64,000 nucleotides of DNA from UKL13-2 sp947085425 (GCA_947085425.1 CAMTWK010000016.1:1-64000), one strand, 5' to 3'; shown: positions 46,058 through 55,520, numbered from the stretch's first letter. Made by a program: numbers and translations. The notes: generated by a model not told the origin, from the letters alone.

Positions 46058-46993
46058 TCAGCTTGGTGACACCGCCGGGCGCTTTGCCGGCGGCGGGGTG
46101 TCGATAAAAACAAACTGCTTCGCCGCCTGGCTGATCGCCACCACCGCCGGATGGGTCAGCCTGCGTTCCACCGAGATGGCGTAGTACTTGACGAGGATTT
46201 CCTCGGCGCGGCCGACCAACTCGACACCGTATTGTTTTGCCACTTCCGCGGCGATGACCGCGGGTATGGGAAAAATGCCGCCGCCGATTTGTCCGAATGC
46301 CTTCATCAGCGCCGTGTCGTCAAACTCGCCGACAATGCGCGGCTGGATATGCTGCTGTCTGAACCAGCGCTCCAGCAGCCCGCGCACCGCCGCCCCCTCT
46401 CCCGGCAGCAGCAGTGGGGCACCATCCAGGGCGCGCGGGAAGTTCTCACGATGGTGCCTGGCCAGTTTTGGTGCCGCACAGAATACAACGGCACTGCTTC
46501 CCAGCGCGTGGCTGTAGCCCTTGACGCCCAACTCGGTGGGCAGCGTCCGGTCGGCGATCACCAGATCGAGCTTGTGAATGGCCAATTCCGCAAACAGCCG
46601 CTCCAGTTTGTCCTCGTGGCAGATGAGCCGCACCGGCTCGGCAAGAGCCATGACCGGTGCCAGCAGCCGGCACGCGATGGACTTGGGAACAACATCGGCG
46701 ATGCCAACCCGAAACGGCAGTTCGCTGCCCTTGGCGGGATGACGCAGCAATGCCTCGAGTTCGCCGCCGATCTGGAATATCTCGTCGGCGTGGGACAACG
46801 CCAGTTTGCCAGCCGCTGTCAGTTCCAGCCGCCGACCGACACGCCGGAACAAATCGACTCCCACCGCCCGCTCGAACTCGCCCAGTTGGCCGCTGATGGT
46901 CTGCGGCGTAAGATGCAGACGCTCGGCCGCACGGGTGATGCTGCCAACCTTGGCGACGTTCCAGAAATAATGGAGCTGTTTGTAGTTGAGCAT
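46058..46993 (-). CDS. nhaR: LysR-family regulator, NhaR-type
   Basis: 311 residues. N-terminal helix-turn-helix NYKQLHYFWNVAKVGSITRAAERLHLTPQTIS is the NhaR type; the C-terminal effector domain follows. NhaR activates Na+/H+ antiporter and osmotic genes in other bacteria. Here it is divergent from an HPF-like gene, not an antiporter. The region is GC-richer than its surroundings. A candidate binding site is at 47048-47065. Confidence 0.8.
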   Translation of the reverse strand: MLNYKQLHYFWNVAKVGSITRAAERLHLTPQTISGQLGEFERAVGVDLFRRVGRRLELTAAGKLALSHADEIFQIGGELEALLRHPAKGSELPFRVGIADVVPKSIACRLLAPVMALAEPVRLICHEDKLERLFAELAIHKLDLVIADRTLPTELGVKGYSHALGSSAVVFCAAPKLARHHRENFPRALDGAPLLLPGEGAAVRGLLERWFRQQHIQPRIVGEFDDTALMKAFGQIGGGIFPIPAVIAAEVAKQYGVELVGRAEEILVKYYAISVERRLTHPAVVAISQAAKQFVFIDTPPPAKRPAVSPS

Positions 46994-47047
46994 GATGGTA
47001 AGCGTTTGTTATCAGTCTGCAACGATGAAAGCACAAAGAATAATCGA

Positions 47048-47065
47048 CTTTTCTTGATGCAAAAG
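47048..47065. promoter_or_regulatory. Possible LysR-type binding site
   Basis: CTTTT-N8-AAAAG lies within a wider GACTT…AAGTC dyad (47046-47071) in the intergenic region between nhaR and the HPF-like gene. It could be a T-N11-A type site. No experimental support. Confidence 0.25.
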
Positions 47066-47109
47066 CAAGTCTAGAATGGTTTTCGACTTAATTTCGAGAA
47101 GGAAATTGA

Positions 47110-47466
47110 ATGCAAATCAAGATTCATACGCATGGCCTCTTGTTGACTGAAGAATTGCGCGCACATGTGGAGCGGCGACTGCAATTCGCCATGAACCGCT
47201 TTCAGGATCATGTGCTGCGTGTCAATGTTCGGCTGTCGGACATCAACGGCCCGAGGAAGGGCGTGGACCAGCATTGCCAAATCCAGCTGCACTTGCGCGA
47301 CCTGCCCGAAATTGTCATCAATGACACGGAAGCGGATATCAAGGTTGCGGTGGACCGGGCCACAGACCGGATCGGACGAACACTGGGACGTATCCTGCAA
47401 CGGACGCGACAAATTATTTTTGATAAACAGACTGATTGGAATGAAGATGATGAACGGATTAAATAG
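47110..47466 (+). CDS. HPF/RaiA-family ribosome hibernation-like protein
   Basis: 118 residues with the HPF fold: MQIKIHTHGLLLTEELRAHV, RLQFAMNRFQDHVLRVNVRL and DIKVAVDRATDRIGRTLGRI. Short HPF proteins bind ribosomes in stationary phase or stress. It lacks the long C-terminal dimer domain. Here it is co-transcribed with two membrane proteins and a methyltransferase, which is unusual. Confidence 0.8.
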   Translation: MQIKIHTHGLLLTEELRAHVERRLQFAMNRFQDHVLRVNVRLSDINGPRKGVDQHCQIQLHLRDLPEIVINDTEADIKVAVDRATDRIGRTLGRILQRTRQIIFDKQTDWNEDDERIK

Positions 47467-48103
47467 ACTGGGCATGTTGGCTCAGATCGGATCATTGCTG
47501 GGAAAAATCACGGCGCGTACCTGGATACTGCTGGGGGTGGTTGCACTCGTCTTTGCCGGTCTTTTGATCTGGGCGGGCGTGGCCATCCTGTCCTGGCTGT
47601 GGGGGCAGGCACCCACCGTCGCCGAGGCGGGCAAGCGCCTCGCGGGTGATGCCATGACGCAGGTCGGACAGGTGGCGCCGGGCCTGCAAAAGCAGGCAGA
47701 GCAATTGCTGCCGGGAGCAAAAGAGCAGGCCGCGCAGTGGCTGCCGGCGGGGGTGAAGGAACAGGCCGACAAGTGGTTGCCGGGGCTGGGCAAAGACCTG
47801 CCTGCAACGGATGTCAGCGGCACCGACATCAGTCCTGTGCCGCGTTTTCCCGGCCTGGTGCGCAGCCACTTCGCGCGCGACGGCAAAATCACCGAGGTGC
47901 GCTATGCGGGACGCGCACCGTTCGAGACCGTGCTGGCGCACTATGTTCAGGGCTTCACCACTGCCGGCTATACGCAGGAGGTCATGTCCGCCACCGGCGA
48001 AGGGGAACAACACCGCTTCCGCCGTGGCGAAGCATCCATTGACCTGGCGCTGCTGCGACGACCCGGCGGTCTGCTCGAAGTGCAGTTGCGAACACCCAAA
48101 TGA
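47441..48103 (+). CDS. Membrane protein with amphipathic repeat region
   Basis: 220 residues from ATG 47441 (47447 is also possible); it overlaps the HPF gene end. One strong membrane helix (WILLGVVALVFAGLLIWAGV). Then a quasi-repeat of amphipathic WLP units: QAAQWLPAGVKEQADKWLPG. The C-terminal half is small and beta-like. No family is recognised. Confidence 0.65.
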   Translation: MKMMNGLNRLGMLAQIGSLLGKITARTWILLGVVALVFAGLLIWAGVAILSWLWGQAPTVAEAGKRLAGDAMTQVGQVAPGLQKQAEQLLPGAKEQAAQWLPAGVKEQADKWLPGLGKDLPATDVSGTDISPVPRFPGLVRSHFARDGKITEVRYAGRAPFETVLAHYVQGFTTAGYTQEVMSATGEGEQHRFRRGEASIDLALLRRPGGLLEVQLRTPK

Positions 48104-48465
48104 CGAGAAACGAGTGCATTCACGCGGTGATGCCACGACCCGGCTTGCCCGCTGACCCCCAGGACAAACCTGGCATGCATCCGCTGGCCAGGCTAGAAGC
48201 AGGTCTGCTCAAGGTGTTCAGGATGGATCTCCAGTTGCATTTTTTCTGGAGTTTTGTGCTGACGCTGCTGGCGGTGTTTTGGCTGCCGATGCTGGCCGCC
48301 GGGCTTTTTGTCACAGTGCTCAAGGAGGCTCTGGATTGGCTGGCGTTGAAGGGCTGGAGCTGGGGGGATTTCTGGTTCGGCGTCGCCGGATGGCTGATGG
48401 CGCTGGTGTTTCTGTATTTACTTGATGTCGGCATTTTTGATGCGCGTTGGGTCGGACTTCGCTGA
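48100..48465 (+). CDS. Membrane protein, unknown
   Basis: 121 residues with two or three helices (FWSFVLTLLAVFWLPMLAAG…FWFGVAGWLMALVFLYLLDV). The ATG overlaps the stop of the previous gene (ATGA). Within the nhaR/hpf block. No known domain. It could be a partner of the previous protein. Confidence 0.65.
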   Translation: MTRNECIHAVMPRPGLPADPQDKPGMHPLARLEAGLLKVFRMDLQLHFFWSFVLTLLAVFWLPMLAAGLFVTVLKEALDWLALKGWSWGDFWFGVAGWLMALVFLYLLDVGIFDARWVGLR

Positions 48466-48476
48466 TTGATCACCGA

Positions 48477-49103
48477 ATGAAGCAACCAATGGATTGGGCC
48501 GGACATACGCATTTTCTCGGCGCATGGCTTCGCAACCCGGCGCAGACTGGTGCGCTGTGGCCAAGCGGATTGTCGCTGGCGCGTGCGATGGCCAGGCAGG
48601 TGGACCTGCATCAGGCGGGCCCGGTGGTGGAGCTCGGTGCCGGAACGGGCGCGATCACCGCGGCGCTGCTGGCGCGCGGGCTGGCACCCGAGCGTCTGGT
48701 GTTGATCGAAAAAGATCCGGCCTTGTGGCGCCTCCTCAGACTGCGCTTCCCGGATGTCACCGTGCTGCAGGGAGACGCCGCCGGACTCGCCGGACTGTTG
48801 TCCGGTGCCGGCATATCGCAACCCGGCACCGTGCTGTCCGGACTGCCATTGTTGAGCATGCCCCGCCGCCAGCGTCTGCGGGTGCTGGCATGCAGCGTCG
48901 CCTGCCTCGACAGCGATGGCACGCTGGTGCAATTTACATACTCGCCTTTGCCGCCGATTTCAGTGACGCTGGGGGCGGCGTTGGGAGTGACCGGCACGCG
49001 TGCCGCGCTCGTCGCCTGGAATCTGCCGCCGGCAGCCGTCTGGAGATACACGCGAATGCCGGGGTCGCGGACACATTCAAACCAGGGCAGCACCAACCTG
49101 TAA
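48477..49103 (+). CDS. Class I SAM-dependent methyltransferase, PmtA-like
   Basis: 208 residues from ATG 48477. VVELGAGTGAITAALLARG is SAM motif I, LVLIEKDPALW follows, and TVLSGLPLLSMPRRQR resembles the phospholipid N-methyltransferase/rRNA adenine methylase type. A small methyltransferase of lipid is the best guess. It is the last gene of the nhaR block. Confidence 0.75.
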   Translation: MKQPMDWAGHTHFLGAWLRNPAQTGALWPSGLSLARAMARQVDLHQAGPVVELGAGTGAITAALLARGLAPERLVLIEKDPALWRLLRLRFPDVTVLQGDAAGLAGLLSGAGISQPGTVLSGLPLLSMPRRQRLRVLACSVACLDSDGTLVQFTYSPLPPISVTLGAALGVTGTRAALVAWNLPPAAVWRYTRMPGSRTHSNQGSTNL

Positions 49104-49278
49104 CAACGAGTATGAGTTTTTTCGCGGAGGTTTCAGCTAGAATTGGCGACACCAATGCACCGCAACCCGCGATTCGGAAATTCTGAATGGGTCGATTGGT
49201 TCGAATAAAACGCACTGCCAGACAAATTTAAAAAACAATTAAAACAATCCGGTCAACTCACTTTGATAAATTTCCGCA

Positions 49279-50574
49279 ATGAATATTAGTCGTCCCGCCA
49301 GGATCGGCAAGTACGAAATCCTGTCCGAGCTGGGACGCGGCGCGACGGCAGTGGTATATCTGGCCGAGGATACCTTCAACGACCGCAAGGTCGCCATCAA
49401 AGTCCAGATCAAGGACGAATCGGCCGGCCCGGAAGAATCGCGCCGCTTCGAAAAATTGTTTTTGAACGAAGCCGCCATGGTCGGCAAATTGTCGCATCCG
49501 AATATCGTCGCCGTATTCGACGCCGTGGTCGAAGGGGATCAGCAGTACATCGTGATGGAATATGTCGGCGGCGGCTGCCTGAAAAAATTCTGCACCGAGA
49601 CCAATTTGCTGCCTGTTCGTCAAGCGGTTCTGGTTATTTTTAAAATTTGTCGGGCCCTTGATTACGCCTTTCAAAACGGCGTGATTCACCGCGACATTAA
49701 AGCCTCCAATATCTTGTTGTCCGACCGTGAAGAAATAAAAATTTCCGATTTCGGCACCGCCCAAATTTCACACTCCACCCACACGCAAATTGACGGATTT
49801 GTCGGCTCGCCCGCTTATATGGCACCCGAGCAGATCAATGAAGAGCCACCATCCGCCCAGACCGATATTTATTCGCTGGGTGTCACCATGTATGAATTGT
49901 TGACCGGCCGACTGCCGTATCAGGCGTCCAACTCGGTCGCCATGATCAACAAAATTCTCAATGAAGAACCGATTCCCATTGAGTCGATCCGACCCGACCT
50001 GCCGTCAGAGTTGGTGACGATTGTGAAAATGGCGATGGCCAAAGACCCGGCCAATCGTTACCCTGCGTGGTATGCCATGGCGCGCGATCTTGCCGATACA
50101 TTCCCGCAATTGGAAAAATTTTCCTTCGAAATTTCGTCGGCGGAAAAATTCAATGCCTTACGCAAGCTGGAATTTTTTAAGGACTTCCGTGATTCAGAAT
50201 TATGGGAGGTATTACGCGGTGCCATGTGGGAAAACCATGGCCGCGAGGAAAGCTTGCTGTTGGAAGGCGATGTCGGCCATGCGTTTTTTATTATTGTCGC
50301 CGGGCAGGTCAAGGTCATGAAAGACGGCAAATTACTCAACGTCCTGAAGGAAGGCGACTGTTTTGGCGAGATGGCATATTTGTCCGGAGACCGTGCGCGC
50401 CGCACCGCAACCATTACCGCAGTTTCTGAAGTGCAATTATTAAAAATTCAGGACGTACAGCTCGAACAGCTTTCTGACGCCTGCCAATTGCGCTTTAACC
50501 GTGTATTCCTGCGCACACTGATTGATCGCCTGACTTGGACTTCAGAAGTGCTGGCGCAAGTCAAACAGTCCTAA
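49279..50574 (+). CDS. Ser/Thr protein kinase with C-terminal cyclic nucleotide-binding domain
   Basis: 431 residues. Kinase domain about 11-270: GRGATAVVYLAED, Lys41 (VAIK), HRDIKASN with Asp139, DFG at 157-159, and GSPAYMAPEQ. After a linker, a cNMP-binding domain (about 295-415) has FFIIVAGQVKVMKDG and the phosphate-binding cassette FGEMAYLSGDRARRTATI with its conserved Arg. So the kinase is probably allosterically controlled by cAMP, cGMP or another nucleotide. No membrane helix is present. No substrates or phosphatase lie next to it. Confidence 0.88.
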   Translation: MNISRPARIGKYEILSELGRGATAVVYLAEDTFNDRKVAIKVQIKDESAGPEESRRFEKLFLNEAAMVGKLSHPNIVAVFDAVVEGDQQYIVMEYVGGGCLKKFCTETNLLPVRQAVLVIFKICRALDYAFQNGVIHRDIKASNILLSDREEIKISDFGTAQISHSTHTQIDGFVGSPAYMAPEQINEEPPSAQTDIYSLGVTMYELLTGRLPYQASNSVAMINKILNEEPIPIESIRPDLPSELVTIVKMAMAKDPANRYPAWYAMARDLADTFPQLEKFSFEISSAEKFNALRKLEFFKDFRDSELWEVLRGAMWENHGREESLLLEGDVGHAFFIIVAGQVKVMKDGKLLNVLKEGDCFGEMAYLSGDRARRTATITAVSEVQLLKIQDVQLEQLSDACQLRFNRVFLRTLIDRLTWTSEVLAQVKQS

Positions 50575-50852
50575 TCAGCACGTCCCAAACCGCCTTTCTG
50601 GCGGCGTCGATTGTTGTCAAACGACCATTTTATGAGCCTGAAAAAGCCAACCCCCTTGATTGGCGCACTTTTCCGCGTTCTTTTGCTGCAAAACCCGCGT
50701 ATTTGCTGGTGTTTTGTACCAAAAAAATTGTCAAGCATGACCTGAGAAACTGGTAGTAAACTGGTACTAGCATCGGCTGGCAGCCCGCGAATTATATGGG
50801 CCAAACCTGACTTGGTGCACACCAAGAATATCTATTCACCAGGAGGGTTACG

Positions 50853-53800
50853 ATGAAGTTCAAGGTCAAGCCGTTGGTTGCTGCAGTTGCTTTTGCCCTT
50901 TCCAGTACGGGCTTGTTGTTTGTTTCCACTCAGTCACCCGCGCAAACTCCCGCCGCTTTGCCCGCCCAAGGGGTTTTGACACCATCAGAGGTAAAAGCCG
51001 CCGAAGAAAAAAAGCAAAGTGACGCCAAAAAAGCTGCCGATGCCAAGGCGGCACAGGCAAAAATTGAAACTATTGTCGTAACCGGCATTCGTGCATCGTT
51101 GGAAAAATCCCTCGACGTCAAACGCGACGCCGGTGCCAATGTCGAGGTAATCACCGCCGAAGATGTCGGCAAAATGCCGGACAAAAATCTTGCCGACTCG
51201 TTGCAACGGCTGGCAGGCGTGGCGGTTCGCACCGACTACGATGAGGCCGAAAAAGTCTCGATTCGCGGCACCAACCCGGACATGAGTCTGATCCTGTTCA
51301 ACGGCCACACTGTCAGCGGCGGTGATTGGTATGTGACCGATCAATTCTCCAGCAGCCGCAGCTCCAGCTTGTCGCTGATGCCCTCGTCGGTGTTGAACCA
51401 GGCGCAGGTCTATAAAACGTCACAAGCCAATATTGTGGACGGCGGCCTGGCGGGCACCATCAACGTCACCACCCGCAAACCATTGGACGAGAAAAAAGGT
51501 TTTGGTGGTGTCGTCAACCTCGGCGGCGTGTATTCGGATTTGCCGGATAAATGGTCGCACCAGCTCAACGCAAGTTTGAACTGGAAAAATGAGGCAAACA
51601 CGCTCGGTTTTATTGGCCAGGTGTTTTCTGAAAAACGTTTTATGCGGCGCGACTCGATCTCGCGGTTTGCCTATGGCGTGAATAGCGGCTGGGGCGAAAT
51701 CAACACCACCACCATGCTTGGCATTACCGACGCTTCCCTCGCCGGCACCGGGCTGCGCGCGGCGGATCTGAACGGGGTACGTATGCCGGGCAGCATGAGC
51801 TCGGAATTTGTTGAAAGCGTGCGTGACCGCAAAGGCGGCATGTTTGCCGCCCAATGGCGGCCGACCGCGAGTTTGGATTTCACCGTCACCGGCTTTCAAT
51901 CCGAAATGGGTGCCAATAATTATGGTCGCCTGACGTCCGGTGCCATGTACAGCATGTTGCTTGGCTACGGCGACCCAACGGGCGGCACCACCCCAAATAG
52001 CTCCAATGGCCGCCGTGTTTATGCACAGATTCGCAATCCGGTGATCATCAATACTGTCAGCAACTATGGCTTTCCACTGCGGGTATTGCAAAGTGCCGAT
52101 ATTGTTTATCCGGACGGCACCACCCCACAATATATCGGCAACTCGGAAGGCTTCTACCGTGACGGGGCGCGTGCCACCAGTGGTTTTATCGACCTCGATG
52201 CCAAGTGGCGGGTGAGTGATCAATTGCAGCTCAAGGCAATGATCAGCACCACCAAAGGCGAAGGCGAAACCCGGCTCGATCAAGGGGCCACCTTTGCCCG
52301 TTATGGAACCGGGGTCACCTACCGCCTTGGTGATTTGCACGAAGCGCCGTATGCGCGCTATTTTAATTCCGGCACCAATCAGCCCGGTTTGAATGCAGAT
52401 GGCACCGGTTATCGCCTGGTGAGTTATGGCGCGGCGGGCAATGTAACCATCGACAAAGAAACCAGCACTGCGTTGGATGCGACCTATCACATCATGAGTG
52501 GCATCTTGACCACCCTCGAGGGCGGCTTTCGTTTTGCCGACCACGACCGTGATGCCACACGCTCAGGGCCGATGCGACGCGCATCCGCCCTGCCGACGCC
52601 GCCCGGCACCGGCTACATCAACTATCCGGGCAATTTTGGCAACGGCCTCGGCGGAAACGGCTGGGACAACAGCGGGTTTTTCCTGTCACCAGAAACACTG
52701 CGCGCCTTTATTGCCAGCCAATTAAAACCGACCAGCGAAGCCTTTGAACGGCGGGTGCTGAATGAAATCGATCTGCGTGAACGGCAGACATCCGTCTATC
52801 TCATGCAAAACCTGGACGGCGACAAATGGTCAGGCAATGTTGGGTTGCGTTTTGTGCAAACCAAAGTGAATGCACAAATCGTCAACCCGGTGCCGGCTGG
52901 CCGTTGCACACTGATTGAGCCTGGTGCGCCGGTGGTACCTTGCGCGGCATATCCAACCGCCATCAACACTGCCGCCAGCTCGCCGTTGATTTATTACGAC
53001 AACATCCCGTTTAACCCGTTGGCCGGGACAATCTATTACAAGATTGCGACCGAGCGCGTTTTTAACGACCTCCTGCCAAGCGTGAATCTGCGCTTCGAAT
53101 TGGCACCGAATTGGATTGCCCGTTTTGGCGCCAGCCAAACTGTTGGCCGCCAGAACTACAACGCCTATGGTTCCGGCTTCGGCACACCAAGCTGCACTGC
53201 GGCAGGCTGCACCGTGACCGGTCCGAACCCAAATCTGAAGCCGCTGTCGGCACGTAATGTAGACCTGTCACTCGGCTGGTACTTTGCCCGCCGCTCGTTG
53301 GCGATGATCAATATCTATCAATCCAAAATTGAAGGTTACACAAAGACCGGCGCAATCCGCCAAGGGGAGACCATCGATTTGCTTGACCCAACGGATAACG
53401 TCATCAAGCCGTTTTTTATCAATTCGTCGTCACAACAGCGCGCGCGCATTGATGGTGTTGAGTTGATTTTTGAACGCCCGCTGTTATGGGGCTTTGGCAT
53501 GACCACCAACTTAAGCTCGGCGCGCACCCGCGTCGAAGACGGTCGGCCGATGGTTGGTGCGTCCAATAAAGCGGCCAATGCCGGACTTTATTTTGAAGAC
53601 GACAAAATGAGCGCCCGACTGGTCTATAACTATCGTGACAAATACGTTGCCAGCACCACCGCCCCTGCTCCCACTGCCAACAGTCAATCGACCAGCACCA
53701 TTCTGGGCGTCGTACAACCAACAGCATTATTCTGGGCCGCGCCGGTATCCAACGTCGCCTTGTCGATCAACTACAACCTCACCAAGGACTTGCGTCTTGC

Positions 53801-53921
53801 ATTTGATGTGACCAATCTGCTCAACCCGACCCGGGCACAGTATCGCTACTCGGTGGACGAACAACAAAAGCTTGATGTGTCCGGGCGGCAGTATTACCTG
53901 GCGTTGCGCTACAAATTTTAA
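50853..53921 (+). CDS. TonB-dependent outer membrane receptor
   Basis: 1022 residues. Signal peptide to about residue 30; then an unusual Lys/Ala-rich stretch (EEKKQSDAKKAADAKAAQAK) before the TonB box IETIVVTG. The plug (about 75-200) has VEVITAEDVGKMPDKNLAD, RGTNPDMSLILFNG and GLAGTINVTTRKP; the barrel ends in LALRYKF. A strong AGGAGG lies before the ATG. The substrate is unknown; its IRASLEKSLDVKR type is common among carbohydrate- or peptide-related receptors, an inference only. Confidence 0.9.
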   Translation: MKFKVKPLVAAVAFALSSTGLLFVSTQSPAQTPAALPAQGVLTPSEVKAAEEKKQSDAKKAADAKAAQAKIETIVVTGIRASLEKSLDVKRDAGANVEVITAEDVGKMPDKNLADSLQRLAGVAVRTDYDEAEKVSIRGTNPDMSLILFNGHTVSGGDWYVTDQFSSSRSSSLSLMPSSVLNQAQVYKTSQANIVDGGLAGTINVTTRKPLDEKKGFGGVVNLGGVYSDLPDKWSHQLNASLNWKNEANTLGFIGQVFSEKRFMRRDSISRFAYGVNSGWGEINTTTMLGITDASLAGTGLRAADLNGVRMPGSMSSEFVESVRDRKGGMFAAQWRPTASLDFTVTGFQSEMGANNYGRLTSGAMYSMLLGYGDPTGGTTPNSSNGRRVYAQIRNPVIINTVSNYGFPLRVLQSADIVYPDGTTPQYIGNSEGFYRDGARATSGFIDLDAKWRVSDQLQLKAMISTTKGEGETRLDQGATFARYGTGVTYRLGDLHEAPYARYFNSGTNQPGLNADGTGYRLVSYGAAGNVTIDKETSTALDATYHIMSGILTTLEGGFRFADHDRDATRSGPMRRASALPTPPGTGYINYPGNFGNGLGGNGWDNSGFFLSPETLRAFIASQLKPTSEAFERRVLNEIDLRERQTSVYLMQNLDGDKWSGNVGLRFVQTKVNAQIVNPVPAGRCTLIEPGAPVVPCAAYPTAINTAASSPLIYYDNIPFNPLAGTIYYKIATERVFNDLLPSVNLRFELAPNWIARFGASQTVGRQNYNAYGSGFGTPSCTAAGCTVTGPNPNLKPLSARNVDLSLGWYFARRSLAMINIYQSKIEGYTKTGAIRQGETIDLLDPTDNVIKPFFINSSSQQRARIDGVELIFERPLLWGFGMTTNLSSARTRVEDGRPMVGASNKAANAGLYFEDDKMSARLVYNYRDKYVASTTAPAPTANSQSTSTILGVVQPTALFWAAPVSNVALSINYNLTKDLRLAFDVTNLLNPTRAQYRYSVDEQQKLDVSGRQYYLALRYKF

Positions 53922-53967
53922 TTTCTTCGGGTGAATTCCCCGCAGCTTGATGCGGCAATCAACAGAA

Positions 53968-54036
53968 ATGGAACCACAGATGAACACCGGTAAACACAGA
54001 TGGCATCGCACGCCATATCTGTGTTTACCGGTGGTT
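53968..54036. repeat. Long hairpin downstream of the receptor gene
   Basis: ACCGGTAAACACAGAT (53986-54001) and its exact complement (54017-54032) are separated by 15 bases, with further complementary GAACCAC/GTGGTTC outside. A related string, TGTGTTTACCGG, occurs near 60634. The type is a dispersed intergenic repeat, from memory of similar sequences. Confidence 0.5.
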
Positions 54037-54118
54037 CCAACAGAAGTGGTTTGAACCCTTGCGACTTGGTGTGAGGTTGTTCATTTCCCAGGCGCGGCAC
54101 AAACGACCAACCTTTGTC

Positions 54119-54160
54119 AAAAAAAATCGGCGCAACAAAATTTGTTGTGCCGATTTTTTT
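54119..54160. terminator. Bidirectional terminator
   Basis: ATCGGC-G-CAACAAA…TTTGTTG-T-GCCGAT with A-run before and T-run after. Works on both strands: for the receptor on plus and for ispF on minus. Confidence 0.75.
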
Positions 54161-54189
54161 ACCGCATTTGCCAACAATGCGGGGGGGAT

Positions 54190-54690
54190 TTATGGTTTGA
54201 CAATCAGACAAACCGCCTCGGCGGCAATTCCCTCGCCGCGGCCGGTAAATCCCAGTTTTTCGGTGGTGGTGGCTTTGACGTTCACACAGTCGGCGTTGAG
54301 CCCGGTGTCGGCGGCAATATTGGCCACCATGGCCGCAATATACGGTGCCATACGCGGCGCCTCGGCGATAATGGTGGCGTCGATATTGCCGATGACCCAG
54401 CCCTTTTCAGCCAGCAAAGCCACCACCTGCCGCAACAGATTTCGACTATCAATGCCCTGATACCGGCTATCACTGTCCGGAAAATGTCTGCCGATATCTC
54501 CCAACGCGGCTGCACCGAGCAAGGCATCACAAATTGCATGTAACAACACATCGGCATCGGAATGACCGAGCAAGCCGCGGTCATAGGCGATTTCAACCCC
54601 GCCGATCACACAGCGCCGGCCGGTCACCAACTGATGAACGTCGAAGCCGTGGCCAATTCTGAATTGCTTGGATGAACTGATGTTTGGCAC
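54190..54690 (-). CDS. ispF: 2-C-methyl-D-erythritol 2,4-cyclodiphosphate synthase
   Basis: 166 residues from GTG 54690, with AGGGAA six bases upstream; an alternative start at 54732 adds 14 residues. RIGHGFDVHQL is the metal-binding motif, LLGHSDADVLLHA and KATTTEKLGFTGRGEGIA follow. Fifth step of the MEP isoprenoid pathway. It follows ispD. Confidence 0.9.
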   Translation of the reverse strand: MPNISSSKQFRIGHGFDVHQLVTGRRCVIGGVEIAYDRGLLGHSDADVLLHAICDALLGAAALGDIGRHFPDSDSRYQGIDSRNLLRQVVALLAEKGWVIGNIDATIIAEAPRMAPYIAAMVANIAADTGLNADCVNVKATTTEKLGFTGRGEGIAAEAVCLIVKP

Positions 54691-54749
54691 TGAATTTCCC
54701 TGGTTGTGTGTTTTTCTGACGGGGTGAATCACGGCAGAAGTGACAGCGG

Positions 54750-55439
54750 TTATGGTCGCAATAATATTTCGGCAATTTTGACATCGCTGGCATAGGTTAC
54801 TTTAATGTTGCCGCTGTCGCCCATCACCAGCCGTGGCGCGTGTCCCATGGCTTCAATGGCCCCGGCTTCATCGGTCGCGTCGGGCATGTTGGCCAACGCC
54901 GCACATAACATCCCATAACGAAAAATTTGCGGGGTTTGCGCCCGCCACAATTGATTACGCGGCACGGTTCGCTCGACCCGTTGATCCACGTTCGCCTGCT
55001 TGAGCGTATCGGCAACCGGCAACGCCAATAAGCCGCCAATCGCATCGTCGCCCACCTCGTCAAGCAGCCGTTCGATCATCTCGGGTTGGATACATGGACG
55101 GGCGGCATCGTGCACCATCGCCCAATCGTTTGCCGCCATCTCAGTCGATAGCGTGCGCAAACCATTCAAAACACTTTCGCCGCGGGTGCTACCACCAACC
55201 CGCGCCACCATAATTTTATCGTGCCATTGGCCGCCATGGCGCAAAAACAGGTCATCCCAAAGCATGTCGTCAGCGGCAATCACCACCACAATCTTGGTAA
55301 TCCGTGGCACCGCCAATAACGCCGCCAGCGTGTAAAAAATCAATGGCCGCCCGTTCATTTCAAGATACTGCTTGGGCAGCACCGCGTCCATGCGGGCACC
55401 GCTGCCGGCGGCGGGAATTATGGTTACCAGTCGATTCAC
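54750..55439 (-). CDS. ispD: 2-C-methyl-D-erythritol 4-phosphate cytidylyltransferase
   Basis: 229 residues from GTG 55439. IPAAGSGARM and PKQYLEMNGRP are the CTP loop, VHDAARPCI the catalytic zone. Makes CDP-methylerythritol. Precedes ispF by 59 bases and is divergent from mltF. Confidence 0.92.
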   Translation of the reverse strand: MNRLVTIIPAAGSGARMDAVLPKQYLEMNGRPLIFYTLAALLAVPRITKIVVVIAADDMLWDDLFLRHGGQWHDKIMVARVGGSTRGESVLNGLRTLSTEMAANDWAMVHDAARPCIQPEMIERLLDEVGDDAIGGLLALPVADTLKQANVDQRVERTVPRNQLWRAQTPQIFRYGMLCAALANMPDATDEAGAIEAMGHAPRLVMGDSGNIKVTYASDVKIAEILLRP

Positions 55440-55520
55440 GTTTTATTGCGCCTATGTGCCTGATTTTTGACCATTTATTATGGCATCGCATTGACTGATA
55501 CAACCGTCTAAACTAGCAGA

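Noticed and set aside
47210..47440. N-terminal extension of the membrane protein gene
   Set aside because: Overlaps the HPF gene in another frame and has no coding sense; the start at 47441 fits better.
51420..52544. Long minus-strand frame inside the receptor gene
   Set aside because: Antisense shadow of a strong TonB receptor; no motifs.
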